Assembly (NCBI GenBank): GCA_951640195.1
Contig: OX621173.1
Coordinates: 227,780-291,779 of the forward strand
Reading direction: 5' to 3'
From: Porpolomopsis calyptriformis
Taxonomy: Eukaryota > Basidiomycota > Agaricomycetes > Agaricales > Hygrophoraceae
Length of the DNA stretch: 64,000 nt
A model generated the notes under the pieces. It saw only the letters and a program-made list of their open reading frames with translations, was not told where the DNA came from and searched no databases. Of this stretch, positions 47,542 to 58,037 are shown piece by piece (position 1 is the stretch's first letter; every line of letters begins with the position of its first letter). The translations under genes were made by a program, and so were the position numbers.

Positions 47542-47560
47542 CTACCAGCAAATCACGTGA

Positions 47561-47597
47561 TTGACTGAGGACAGTCAACATTTCAGTGAGGAGGAGA
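47561..47597 (+). promoter_or_regulatory. Stem-loop and 3' polypurine tract of gypsy F
   Basis: TTGACTG (47561-47567) pairs with CAGTCAA (47572-47578), loop AGGA; then CATTTCA and GTGAGGAGGAGA up to the LTR. Confidence 0.65.
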
Positions 47598-48205
47598 TGA
47601 TACAACCCCTCCGTCCCCTGAGCACCGTATATTCAACTATACGAATACTAGATGCCTACCAAGTCCTTCGAACACGAACACGAACCCTCCGAATGCTCCC
47701 GATAGCTCCCAAACATCCCGAACGACTTTGAGAATCATCAAACGCTCCAAACGCGATCGAAGCTTTCCAAACGCAAATGAAAGTTTGTATATCAAAGGGA
47801 AGACACTATTCAAAGGCATCAGTTCTCTTCTATTTCTCCCTTTTCATTCGATTCCTTCATTCCTATTCACTACTTTCCCCTTAGATCATTAGAGAGGCTC
47901 CCCTTTTATCATATACACTCAAAGGGATCCTTGTACTAGAAGATATATATACTGTATGTTGTAGCTAGTGATCCAACAAGTTAGATATTCACTTCTCTCT
48001 CGCTCTCAAGTCTAGATCCTCTTTAGATCTTCTAAGACTTCCTCTTTCGACTTTCCGATCCTTCCGATTCCCTGATCGATCTCGTTCGCGAACGGTTGAA
48101 GACTCCCTTTCCATGATTATCGATCATAGGCTGAGTCAAGACTCTTTATAGTTGTCCTCGCACCTTGTTCTGTGTTCGGTTTTCATACACGAAGCAGACG
48201 TATCA
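47598..48205 (+). repeat. 3' LTR of gypsy F
   Basis: 608 bases, TGATACAACC to GTATCA; about 95% or more identical to the 5' LTR by eye, differences mostly C/T or G/A. Confidence 0.9.
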
Positions 48206-49614
48206 CCGCACTTGTAAAAAAGATGCCTCGCCAGCTGAGTGAGACTTGTTGATAGTGTCAACTCTGAGATTTTTGTGGCAAAGGGCATTCGATGCAAAGA
48301 TGACCGTTACTTGGAAAAACCAGTTTGCTATGAAGACAAGAGTTTTAACGGTAAATGGAGACAATAAATCTCTATAACGGTGAGGACATCAGATGATGGG
48401 AAAAGCTTGAGGTTTATGAAAAGCATCTATGAATGTAAAATCAAGGATAATGACATACCCATCCTTTGCACCAAGACAGCGCAAGCTCTGTCTGGAGCCA
48501 ATCTGAAAAAGTAACCCAACAAATATGTCGATTTAGAGTGGGGGAATGGTACCCAGCCATCTGTTGCATCATTGCAACTCGTTCTAAATAAACAGGTTTT
48601 TCACTGGGCCTCACTCTCCACCCACATGTTGCCCTGCATCAACAACACCAACCTCTTCGAGATTAAAAGGCTCAAACCAGTACCCTCGTACTCCTACCAA
48701 GTGAATGAGTTCTCGTAGCCCGCAAAAACAACCTGAATCGGTGTACTTACCCTCATAGTAGACCCATCTGCCTGGCAGAATGTGTCAAATATCAAATTAA
48801 GCTTATCTTTGGCTATCCTAATCCCTGTGTCTGTAACACAAAATTCCAGAGTGACACTCAGGTCATCCCAGGCCAGCAGTCGCGTGCTCAAATTGATGTG
48901 ACCCTTGCAAACCTTGGATGGTGGCGTAAACTTGATGGCATTCCCAACCAGATTGGTAATAACCTGTCGCAGCCTCAGGGAGTCGCCAATAAGGTGATCA
49001 GGAATGTCGGCTTCGACGTTGTAGGTAAGATCCAGATTATTCTGTCAGGCACGGATGACCAGCGTCTTGAGGATACCGAAAACAGTCTGGCGCAGAGAAT
49101 AGGATACTGCCTCCATAGTCATATAACCCACCTCGACTAGGGGTGGAAAGAAGACAATTCAGGAAGGGCAACATACAATGAAGGGTAAACTGAGACATAC
49201 TTTTCAATATATCAAGAATGTTGTCAATGATCAACAGAAGCGATCTCGCGAGACTATGAACCAACAAAAGGCTCTCCCACTGCGATCGATTCAGGTCACT
49301 ATCAAGCGTCAACTCTGTCACCCCAATAATCCCATTCATTGGGGGTCCTAGTATCACCTTCACATCAGAGCCAGAACTAAAATGAACGAAAGACAGACGA
49401 ACCTGATCTCATGCAACATATTTGCCAAAAACTCACTCTTACTCCTATTGGCCAACTCAGCTGCCTCCCTCACAGTGGTATTCTTTTGTATACTATCCCT
49501 CAAATTGTAAACCATTTGATTGATCTGCGTCTTGAGTGAGTCCATCTCCCCACTCGCCTCAACTGTGATGAACCATGTGAAATCGCCATCCATGGCCGCT
49601 GCTGATATCTGCGC
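48206..49614 (-). pseudogene. Group III hybrid histidine kinase fragment (Nik1-like)
   Basis: Sensor kinase of osmotic and fungicide response, only the centre present. Exons on minus: 49614-49403 has the end of a HAMP repeat ([18 protein letters not shown]) and the kinase H-box ([12 protein letters not shown]). 49347 to about 49200 has PMNGIIG and the dimerisation helix. About 49137-48751 holds the N-box ([16 protein letters not shown]) and G1 (VTDTGIRI, where the family has GIGI). A degraded G2 region follows (GTGLSLLISKRL). Stops are present. The HAMP array and receiver domain are missing. Gypsy F bounds it on one side and F2 on the other. Confidence 0.8.
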
Positions 49615-50187
49615 TGATACAACCCCTGGGTCCCCTGAGGTCCGGAGGACATGTTCCACATATCTACGTGATCCTCAAGACGTCTACTACACTGCTACGA
49701 TGTCCCTGACTACGCGATTCGGCTTCCTGTCTAGCGATTTATCTCCGAACGCTTCGGATTTCTGCGAATTTCTTCAAATTCTCCGATCCTTCGATTCGCG
49801 ATCGCAGCTCATATCAAAGGATGCATCTGATAGCCAGACGTCCATTGTGTAGATCCTCATCGTTCCCATTGACCCTTTCACTGGTGGCTTCATTCAGAAG
49901 TCTCATCCCTTTACTATATAGCATATAAAGGGATCTTTGTTTTCACAGATATATTTACTTGTAGATATGTTTGTATCATAGAGAAGGAAGATAGATTCCA
50001 TCGTCCCACGTCTAGTCCTTCATGTTTGAGCCTCTTCGACCGCCTCTAGCACTCTAGAGAGTGCTCCGATTTTCTGATTTCTTCTATTTCTTCGATTTTC
50101 ATGATTTCTTTGATAGCTCCTTTCTATTGTGCCTCCCATCATCTCTCGGGGCAGATCCCAGAGCTCAGACGGCTCCACATCGCATCA
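49615..50187 (+). repeat. 5' LTR of F2
   Basis: TGATACAACC to CGCATCA, 573 bases, same family as the solo LTRs at 12255 and 54898. Confidence 0.85.
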
Positions 50188-50190
50188 TTC

Positions 50191-50208
50191 TGGAGCCCAC
50201 CGCGAGGG
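50191..50208 (+). promoter_or_regulatory. Primer binding site of F2
   Basis: TGGAGCCCACCGCGAGGG, identical to that of gypsy F and likewise three bases after the LTR. Confidence 0.7.
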
Positions 50209-50270
50209 ATTGTGCTCTAGTTGTATCATCTTTGGCTTGTTTCATTCATTTTCCTTCATTTTACCAACTA

Positions 50271-50443
50271 CAGTACAATTTCTCATAATGCATAGCCTCC
50301 GTCCCCCCAAATATCTATGCATTATGAGATTTATGCATTATGAGATGGCAATTTGGCTACGAGGTAACATTTGGTCCTAGCCAAAGCCTATGCATTATGA
50401 GATTTATGCATTATGAGGCTATGCATTATGAGATATTGTACTG
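50271..50443. mobile_element. Tc1/mariner-type MITE
   Basis: 173 bases with long terminal inverted repeats. It starts CAGTACAATTTCTCATAATG and ends in the near-perfect complement (...ATTGTACTG). TA flanks both ends (50269-50270, 50444-50445). There is no transposase. Internal copies of CTATGCATTATGAGA repeat several times. It lies inside F2. Confidence 0.85.
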
Positions 50444-51616
50444 TATGCACTTTTCAGTGTATCTCCACCCTCATTCTGTCTTCATTATCCTATCTTCCAT
50501 CATTTTCGACAATGCCCTATCATCCCTGCACCTCAGCTCGCCTTTCCAGACCATCTGCACCACTGTTCAAGATGCCCATCTCAAGACATCGTGACTATTT
50601 CCCAACTAGCTTTCAACGTCGATCTCGCTCGCTTTCGCTTCGATTCTTACGATATCTACGTCACTCGATTCGCGTTTTCGAAGGCTTCCCAACGGTTCCC
50701 AGCTCATACGATTTGGCACAGTGGTTCAGCGGACTTCCGCGTTTCTTTGTTGTGGCACACCCGGATGATGACCTATCGATATCGATAGTTTGACAGCTCG
50801 TCCTTCGTTCACCTTTGGGTCACGATAAGTCCCCTTTCGTCCCTTTTGAACGAGCCCGCTATCGTTCAGATACACCCCCTCGTCGTCGAAGAATGCCTTT
50901 GTCTTTGTGCCCCTCCCCCTACATTTGCCTAATTTCGCTTTCGCTCGTTTCTCCATGTATCCCACGTCGCAAGCGTCCCTTTTGTTCGCCTCGTCGATAG
51001 CTTCAAAACGACCGCGCATATGTAGGATTCCGTTCAGCGCTCACAGAGACTTCCTTTGGTTTTCCTTTTTTTGGACTAGATAGGATATGATTCGGCCATA
51101 TCTCCAGATCGACGCCCCGCATTCATCCGACCTTTGGACCATCATTACTCCTCATTCGTACGTTTCCAACGACCCCAAGATCGTCCATATCCATCCACGC
51201 TTTATCGACCAACGACATACCCATCCTCCTCCCCCCTCATTATTAGGCTAACCAATTTCGCGACTATTTCTCTACCGTTTCGGACCTTTAGATACTCGAT
51301 CTAGAGCGTCTTCTCGAGCCCTTCACGGTCGCCTTATCCGCCTTCATCGATTTTACCTCCTTCATCGTCACTATGGTCATTTCTGCCGCTTTAGATTATG
51401 GACCCCCATCTTGGCCAATCTGCTCATATTGCCCTCAATTTTGGCCCGTTTTCTTTATTTAAGTGCTTCGTTTGCACTCCCGGTCTTCGCCTCTCAGTTT
51501 CATCATCATGTCTTACTCGACTTTCGATCGCTCGTCCTCAAATCTCACTTTTTCGACCATACCCTCTTCATTTCAACATTTTCTTCAACTAAATCTAATC
51601 TTTAGAAGCTACGAGG

Positions 51617-51737
51617 ATGGTTCGCAGTCCCCTTTCGTTTGACTGGCCATCAGAGAATGGTTCGCAGTCCCCCCCCTATTGTTTGACTGGCCATCAGTGT
51701 ATGGTTCGCAGTCCCCTATCGTTTGACTGACTATCTA
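51617..51737 (+). repeat. Three tandem copies of about 44 bases
   Basis: Unit: ATGGTTCGCAGTCCCC, a short variable gap, then TTTGACTGGCCATCA; the third copy is diverged. It lies just before the F2 3' stem-loop. Confidence 0.75.
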
Positions 51738-51784
51738 TCAAAGTTTCTTTTGTATATGGATTTCTTCATTTGTATTTTGTATTG

Positions 51785-51850
51785 ATGACTGAGGACAGTC
51801 ATTATTTCAGTCCAGAGGAGATGATACGACCCATTGGTCCTTTGGACTCT
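51785..51850 (+). promoter_or_regulatory. Stem-loop, polypurine tract and start of truncated 3' LTR of F2
   Basis: ATGACTG (51785-51791) pairs with CAGTCAT (51796-51802); then TATTTCAG and CAGAGGAGA, then TGATACGACC at 51822. LTR similarity fades after about 30 bases. Confidence 0.55.
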
Positions 51851-52021
51851 GATTCATGATTTGTATGTGTTGATGTTGATAGTGACTAGTTACAGTAGAT
51901 GTGACATGTAACAACAGAAGAAGCCTTTGTATGCAACCACCACATTCCCTCTACTTGCACTTCTGGAGGGCTCAGGCCCAGCCCAGTCATATCAACATTA
52001 ATAGAGTGGAGGTTGACTTAC

Positions 52022-52589
52022 ACACTGTTTGTACAGGCTGAAAACCTATAAGAAACCATTGAGTATGCGCGGTGGAAGGTAGACATATATTCTCACCTGG
52101 GAATGGATGATCATCACGGATGACTGGTGCGGTGAGAGGTTGAGCGGTAGGAGATATATTCCGATTGCCCTGGGATACAGTTGCAGGGAATTGATGAGCA
52201 GGAATTATCGCTGGGGCAGGGTTTCGCGAAGGGTTCATTGGGCCTGGAGGATGTGCACATCAACAACTGCATAGTGGTTGGAGTAAGAACTTACTAAGAC
52301 TGGTGTTGTGGATATACTGCTGGGTGAATTGATGGTAAGTCTGATCGTACAGTATTGGCATGAGGGGATGTGGTTGTGGGCTAGACGCTAGGACATCGAC
52401 GTAGTCTTGAGGCCATAAATGAGAGGAATCCGGGGATATGCTGTTACGGAAAATGCCAATGAAGTCATTGGTACCTAAGCTATATGCTTCCACATCGTCG
52501 AGTTGGCCCAGAGAACTTGGATTCTGAGGTAGGTAATCACCATCAGGAAATAAAATCTCAGCTAATTCCTCTCGTGGCGGATGGGCCAT
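52022..52589 (-). CDS. Hypothetical host gene, 5' exons
   Basis: Start MAHPPREELAEILFPDGD at 52589. Exon 1 runs to 52295, exon 2 is 52243-52097 (PMNPSRNPAPAII), and a short exon 3 is 52045-52022. The introns start GTAAGT or GTGAGA and end in AG, and all phases fit. The protein is Pro/Ser/Gln-rich and mostly disordered, with no recognised domain. Further exons should lie toward 51850 but are lost or cut where F2 ends, so the gene is probably truncated. I do not recognise it. Confidence 0.45.
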
Positions 52590-52968
52590 GATAACACCCA
52601 GATGGAGAATACAAAGGGGGCAGGCTGATAGCAGAAATCCCAGACATATAAAAGCCTTATATGATAGATCTCGATGAAGTGCACCGAATCCTGTCTGTCA
52701 TACATCATACAGGTTGTTTCTGAGGACTGGCGCTAACAGGACTGGCAAAGCATCACCTGTGCTTGGTGAATATGTAACACATTCTCTCATTACCACAGGG
52801 TTTAGTGGGAGACAGGTCATGTTTTGGCAGAAGGTACGTGGAGAGCTGGGAGGTCAGCCTTCTTTCTTCTAAGTCACGTTGGTCGCAGGAGGGGGCTAGA
52901 CTTGTTGTACGTAAAAGTGGGTCATATAAAAAAAGATTAAATGTGTCTTAGGGTTTAGTAAAGACAAC

Positions 52969-53403
52969 ATGCCAAACTACTTTGTTGAAGCAGAAACCAA
53001 CATTCAACACACCTTGGAGAATGTCTCCACTGTATTCTCTCACCTCATTATTGATCCCCCTCCAATGCTTCATCCCACTGAACCGGTAGGTTACAACTAG
53101 TATAAGTTTCAAAAAAATCTTATTTTATTCAACTTGAAGGTAACTGCAGTTCATTGCTCAACATGCACATGCACTTTAGCAGTCGCCAAGCCTTCAAATC
53201 TTCTGCAGCTTGCAGTTGCTGCTTGAGAGGAATGTATCGCCGAGTGCCAAGCAGTGCAACTAAGAGTCCAGTGTTGTTTGAAGCAGTTGGAAATGTACCA
53301 GCAAGATTTTACACAAGCCTGCCGGGACATGGATGAAGTCGTGCAGGGGATACAAGTGATACAGGCTTTTGTGGAGGTCGAAAGAGTGCGCGCGGCTATT
53401 TAA
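52969..53403 (+). pseudogene. Small two-exon hypothetical gene
   Basis: Exon 1 52969-53085 (MPNYFVEAETNIQHTLENVS), intron 53086-53139 (GTAGGT...AAG), exon 2 53140-53403. The joined frame is about 126 codons with a single TGA near 53224, probably from CGA. The C-terminal half is a Gln/Cys/Glu-rich helix (QAVQLRVQCCLKQLEMY). Family unknown. With its upstream neighbour it forms a divergent pair with about 380 bases between starts. Confidence 0.4.
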
Positions 53404-53988
53404 TATGAAGATCTGTCTGAACACTGTATCATTGCCATTATCCTGTTTTTTTCTGCGATTGTTGTGGTTCGATAATATTATTTACATGTTGTACCAATTA
53501 GTAGTGCAGCCATTCTTTCTTCTTTCTTGAGATGTAACAATGAGTCTAGATTCAATCTTGGAAGATGCCCTGGTCCTGTTCTACCCTGAACTCATTCAAT
53601 GAGCATGAAATATTATTTTGGGGTATGGCATCATGTATAACTTCTAATGAACAAATCTATGCATCTAATTCACAAGTCCTTGTGTTAACTCTCTGTTGTC
53701 TACATTTGTGAGTCTCGAGTACTCTTGCTGTCATAAAAAAGCAACACTGGGCACATTGGTACAATAGATTGTTGAGCTGCGCTTCGCTTAATCCTGGATA
53801 TGATATGTCATCGAGTTTCCAGAGCTGGTCGAAAGTATAGTCTTCTGTGATGCAGCCCTGACGGCTAGTGGAGTTAATCTCTTCAGTGAGCGGCTTTTTG
53901 TATTCTCTTTTGCATTCTGCAGGAAGACAGGGTCAGTCTTAATATTATGGTCAATGAACCCTGATACTACTCACTGCAAGGTATGGAC
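53404..53988. other. Intergenic stretch, no gene seen
   Basis: AT-rich, with no protein-like frame on either strand. Confidence 0.4.
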
Positions 53989-54374
53989 TCAGTGGCTGGG
54001 AGGGTGGCCAGGAAGATCTCTTCGATTTTTGATTTGATCATGGCAACCATTGCCAGAGGAGCAGGTCCTTCCGAATCTTTCGAATGGCTGATAATCAAAA
54101 ATTAATGCACTGACAACTGGTCGAGGGCATAGACAGACCTCAAGGTAGATAATATTTGATTGGTACCCCCATCCGACCGTAGATATGCTCCACAAGCACT
54201 GATACGCATGGTCAGTTTGATAACACGAAAAAAGAAAAAACACTCAGGCTTACCAAGATATTGACATTCTCCAGTGCTACATGCTGCGACATATTCGCTT
54301 GCAAGTATTCCTTTCGTAACTTGCAAGATAGCAGCCTCTTTGGCGATATTATCAGCCTTGGATTGTGTTGACAT
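53989..54374 (-). CDS. Small hypothetical gene
   Basis: Candidate start MSTQSKADNIAKEAAILQVT at 54374, with Cys-containing ACSTGECQYL. A GTAAGC donor at about 54255 and an AG acceptor near 54200 (after CGTATCAG) follow. The next exon reads VLVEHIYGRMGVPIKYYL. No domain is recognised. The exon ends are guesses; an alternative frame stays open to 53989. Confidence 0.3.
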
Positions 54375-54897
54375 CACGGGACAGAGGCAACAAGGTCCCG
54401 GACATTGATGTGATGCGCGGTGAGCGATGAGTTCTGAGGGACCTACCCGCTCACCACTCTCCTTCACTAGCCTGTTTGGACCACGTCCTCGAGTCAGACA
54501 GCATGAGATATATGCACACGCTGGATATACCAAAACCAGACAGCAAGTTGCCTTTCACGACAGTCATATCCCAAGACAGCATTCTTGGTCGTTTCGAGCT
54601 GGCGTATACACAATTGCATTTTGATGAGTGCACTGGGTTGTACAGACAGAGTCTGCAGTGGCATGCTTCAGAATTGATTATACCAAGTCCTAAGGATAGT
54701 GATTTATAACTAGGGTAAGGCAAGTCGCCTCTCAAATATGATGTATGGTGTGCCTCCCTCTATTCTGCTGAACTATCAGCACAGTCTATCCACCTTGATG
54801 GTGGTGCCGACGAAACTGGTAGCTTCTCCATGCCAGCGAACCAGCTGGCCTAAAGTCAATCGGCTACCCTGAGAAATGATGGCTCAATGTCAAATGG

Positions 54898-55471
54898 TGA
54901 TGTGATGTGGAGCCGTCTGAGCTCTGGGATCTGCCCCAAGAGATGATGGGAGGCACAATAGAAAGGAGCTATCAAAGAAATCATGAAAATCGAAGAAATA
55001 GAAGAAATTGGAAAATTGGAGCACTCTCTAGAGTGCTAGAGGCAGTCGAAGAGGCTCAAACATGAAGGACTAGACGTGGGACGATGGAATCTATCTTCCT
55101 TTTTCTATGATACAAACATATCTACAAGTAAATATATCTGTGAAAACAAAGATCCCTTTATATGCTATATAGTAAAGGGATGAGACTTCTAAATGAAGCC
55201 ACCAGTGAAAGGGTCAATGGGAACGATGAGGATCTACACAATGGATGTCTGGCTATCAGATGCATCCTTTGATATGAGCTGCGATTGCGAATAGAAGGAT
55301 CAAAGAATTCGAAGAAATTCGCAGAAATCCAAAGCGTTCGGAGATAAATCGCTGGACAGGAAGCCAAATCGCATAGTCGGGGACATCGTAGCAGTGTAGT
55401 GGACGTCTGGGGGATCATGTAGATATATAGAACATGTCCTCCAGACCTCAGGGGACCAAGGGGTCATATCA
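54898..55471 (-). repeat. Solo LTR, gypsy F2 type
   Basis: 574 bases, reverse of 49615-50187. The 4-base flanks ATGG and ACGG differ by one transition. Confidence 0.85.
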
Positions 55472-55618
55472 ACGGCTAGCTGGATTAATGCCAACTGGCC
55501 AACATGCTAGCCTTATGAGCAGCTCGCTGGCTGGTCTTCATAGTTTCCTTATTCAGCTTCTTGGTGCAACCTATAAAGATGGTTAACTCCTTGTAGACTG
55601 CAATTTCATTTTTTACCT

Positions 55619-57033
55619 ATGATGAGTGACTCCAAGAATTCGCCTGTGCCCAATCGCCGCAAAAAAGACAACGCCCTACAGCTTGGCCCTCGGAAAAAAC
55701 CATGAGTAATGCATTTCTGTTCCAAAATCATTGTACGAAGCTTTTATGCAAGCTGCGTGATGGATCCACTGGGCCACCATGGCCGTCACTTTGGACGTAC
55801 AGTGCATGCCCTATGTAATATCAATGTCCTGTTCACAAATAGGATCTTGCACATTGGTGTGCTAGCAGATCAACCCAAAGAATATTTTACTGCCGAGTAT
55901 GTCTACTTGATGTATGAATTTACTCTGCTGATTGCTTTCCATCAGGGAGCAGCGAGAGCATATAGTCTTCCAAGCACTTCTCCATATAATCCCTGGTCTT
56001 GAAGAACAACTCGTGAATGGGTGTGATGAGGATATAATTCACATCGCAGAACTGGCAAGAATTATAGCATTTCCTTACTGATTGCTCTCACTGGCTATTA
56101 GATACAGAAAGGGGTTTCAAGCGCCCAATCCGACGATACCAAGAGCCTCAAGGGTGCTATTCTTGACTGGATTACGCCGCGGGACCAATCTCTTAACCCC
56201 CCCCTTTCTTGCAATATCAAGACAGACCGTGGGTTTCACCACGAAAGGATGGGTGCTCTTTTATATCCTGCCAGTCTAGATTGGAGCAATAGAGAGTAGG
56301 TCTCTGAATCAGTTGATGTGATTGTGCTAATCCTCTCATAGGATCAAAGACAAGCTCCGACTTGGCGAGCTGACAGTGCCAGGAGATCAGTGGCCAGTCT
56401 TTTTATATCAGGGATTCAACTACGATCTCGACGATCCATGGAACAGTTTGTTCCGTAGCTCAGTTTTGGTAGTGGTGAGTCTCAACTTCGCTACTATTCT
56501 TAGATGCTGACCATATGCTTTTTCTGGATATAGGCATTCAAACACATTTTTACCTCCTCAAGTTCAGTTGATAAAGAACCTAAGGCAACGTGATCAGGCA
56601 ATGCACGCATCCATGGGATGACATGGGTGACTGGGCCCTCCATCGCGTATATCGCCACTCAGGTAAGAACAACTCATCATTTTGTTACTATAACACATCA
56701 TCTATCTGTTGCTACAGGTCCGATTTGCCCTTTCCTCCTCACCTGTGTTCATGCGAACAGACACAACCACTGATTCCAAGAGATTTTATAACAGTTTATT
56801 GGACCTGTTCAGCGATATTGATGAGCAAAAGGAGGTTGGCAATCTATTGTTGTGGTGGAACCAGTGATCTCCATATTCTTTCTCTAGTTTCTGTCATCTT
56901 ACATCTCAGCAGTCAAATCTTCCCCAGTCATTCATCTGCCAAACCCACAATTACCAAACACAGTACCCTGGCACAGATCAAGGAGAGGTGAGCAGTCCTC
57001 AAAGCAGCGGCAGCAATCAACTTGGTGACATAG
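55619..57033 (+). pseudogene. DUF6698-like host gene with two nonsense changes
   Basis: Multi-exon gene resembling a large basidiomycete family of unknown function that I recall as DUF6698. The first exon reads MMSDSKNSPVPNRRKKDN. Then: exon to 55896 (HFGRTVHALCNINVL), 55946-56054 (QREHIVFQALLHIIPGLEEQ), 56102-56295 (DDTKSLKGAILDWITP). Next come 56342-56474 (PGDQWPVFLYQGFNYDLDDP), 56534-56662 (FKHIFTSSSSVDKEPKA) and an exon from 56718 (RFALSSSPVFMRTDTTTDS). Phases agree. The second intron begins GC. TGA replaces CGA at about 56591 and 56988. The link of the first exon is unclear. Confidence 0.6.
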
Positions 57034-58037
57034 ATACTGCTAGAAATGGGTTACCAGTAGTAATCTTGAAAAGACTTTTGCGTTTCAAGCAGCCCAGATA
57101 AATCATCTTTGGAATCTGAGAATTAAGATGCATGCTACGCCGGATACATGAAAATCCCCAAATACATACAAGCACTTATATGGGATTATTGTTAGTTGGG
57201 GGGAGACCATAATGGTATTGTTATTTGGCACTTGTAGTTGATTATAGCATCCAGGATTTAGTGCGTCGTCTGATCAAAAATGCCATCTTGTGCCTCTGTT
57301 TTCAAATCTTATTGCAACTATGTGCACAGGCGGGGAATCAACGTTCCGGTGAAATTTGTTCAACCATTGTTATGGATTGGTAAACTGCCGATTATTGCAA
57401 CTCTGATATTTCAGCAAGGCAATTGCCAGACTGATGAATTGTTATGAATGATGACAATGTTGCACAAGCCCGCTGTGAATATGTCAGTGTTGGCCACAGT
57501 GGTCAGGGACAGTAATTCTGTGGTAGCTGGTAGTTTCAATAAACTGTATTGTCTCTTATCTGGGTTTACCTGAACATCTGGAATTATTGCAAATCTGTTT
57601 AAACTTGTGGACCATATATTGCTAGATAAAACATTATCATTTTGGCCTCCGTTTCCTGATGCATAAGGTACTGCGGGTCATCTGGGATGAGTTTTCGCAG
57701 GGAAAAGCGAACGGACTTGTCAACGAATATGACATAGTACGGTTTTGCAAACCCTGCTGAGGCATAGATACCTCATACCAGATGTTGTAGCACAAACTAC
57801 AATCATTACACATATTCCATGTATTGTTTACTATACAAAGGTCTTACAAACTGGTGCCAGGAATATCCGGAATCGCTGATGTGGCAGTTTGAGATTGGGC
57901 AGTGTGCCATTGCCGCAAGTTTTTTGAATTCACCCGAAATCACCTGTGGAATACACACGCACGTTTGCCTCATGCAGGCCTGCATTTGAATGGCTGAGCT
58001 GGTTAGGTATGTGAAGACAGCTTCCCTCTGAAACACC
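57034..58037. other. Intergenic stretch, no gene seen
   Basis: No convincing frame. A 120-codon minus frame at 57806-58168 overlaps the start of the next gene and looks like chance. Confidence 0.4.

Larger units (their letters stand above)
39220..48205 (+). mobile_element. Full-length Ty3/gypsy retrotransposon F
   Basis: 8986 bases with two 608-base LTRs, TGATACGACC to GTATCA. The 4-base flanks CTGC and CCGC differ by one C-to-T change and fit a 4-base target duplication. Contents: primer site, gag-protease, pol, an antisense spliced gene, stem-loop with polypurine tract. Codon choice is rich in CGA and GAA, unlike neighbours. It sits beside a host histidine kinase fragment. Confidence 0.88.
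49615..51850 (+). mobile_element. Non-autonomous F2 element (5' LTR, primer site, no gag-pol)
   Basis: A 573-base LTR is followed by the same primer site as gypsy F, about 1.6 kb without recognisable gag or pol, then a stem-loop, polypurine tract and the start of a second LTR that is cut short. This fits a large retrotransposon derivative that depends on F proteins. The interior (50446-51600) is pyrimidine-rich on plus with three weak overlapping frames of no known family. Confidence 0.65.

Noticed and set aside
54476..54709. 77-codon plus frame
   Set aside because: Overlaps an equally long minus frame; no splice or domain support for either.
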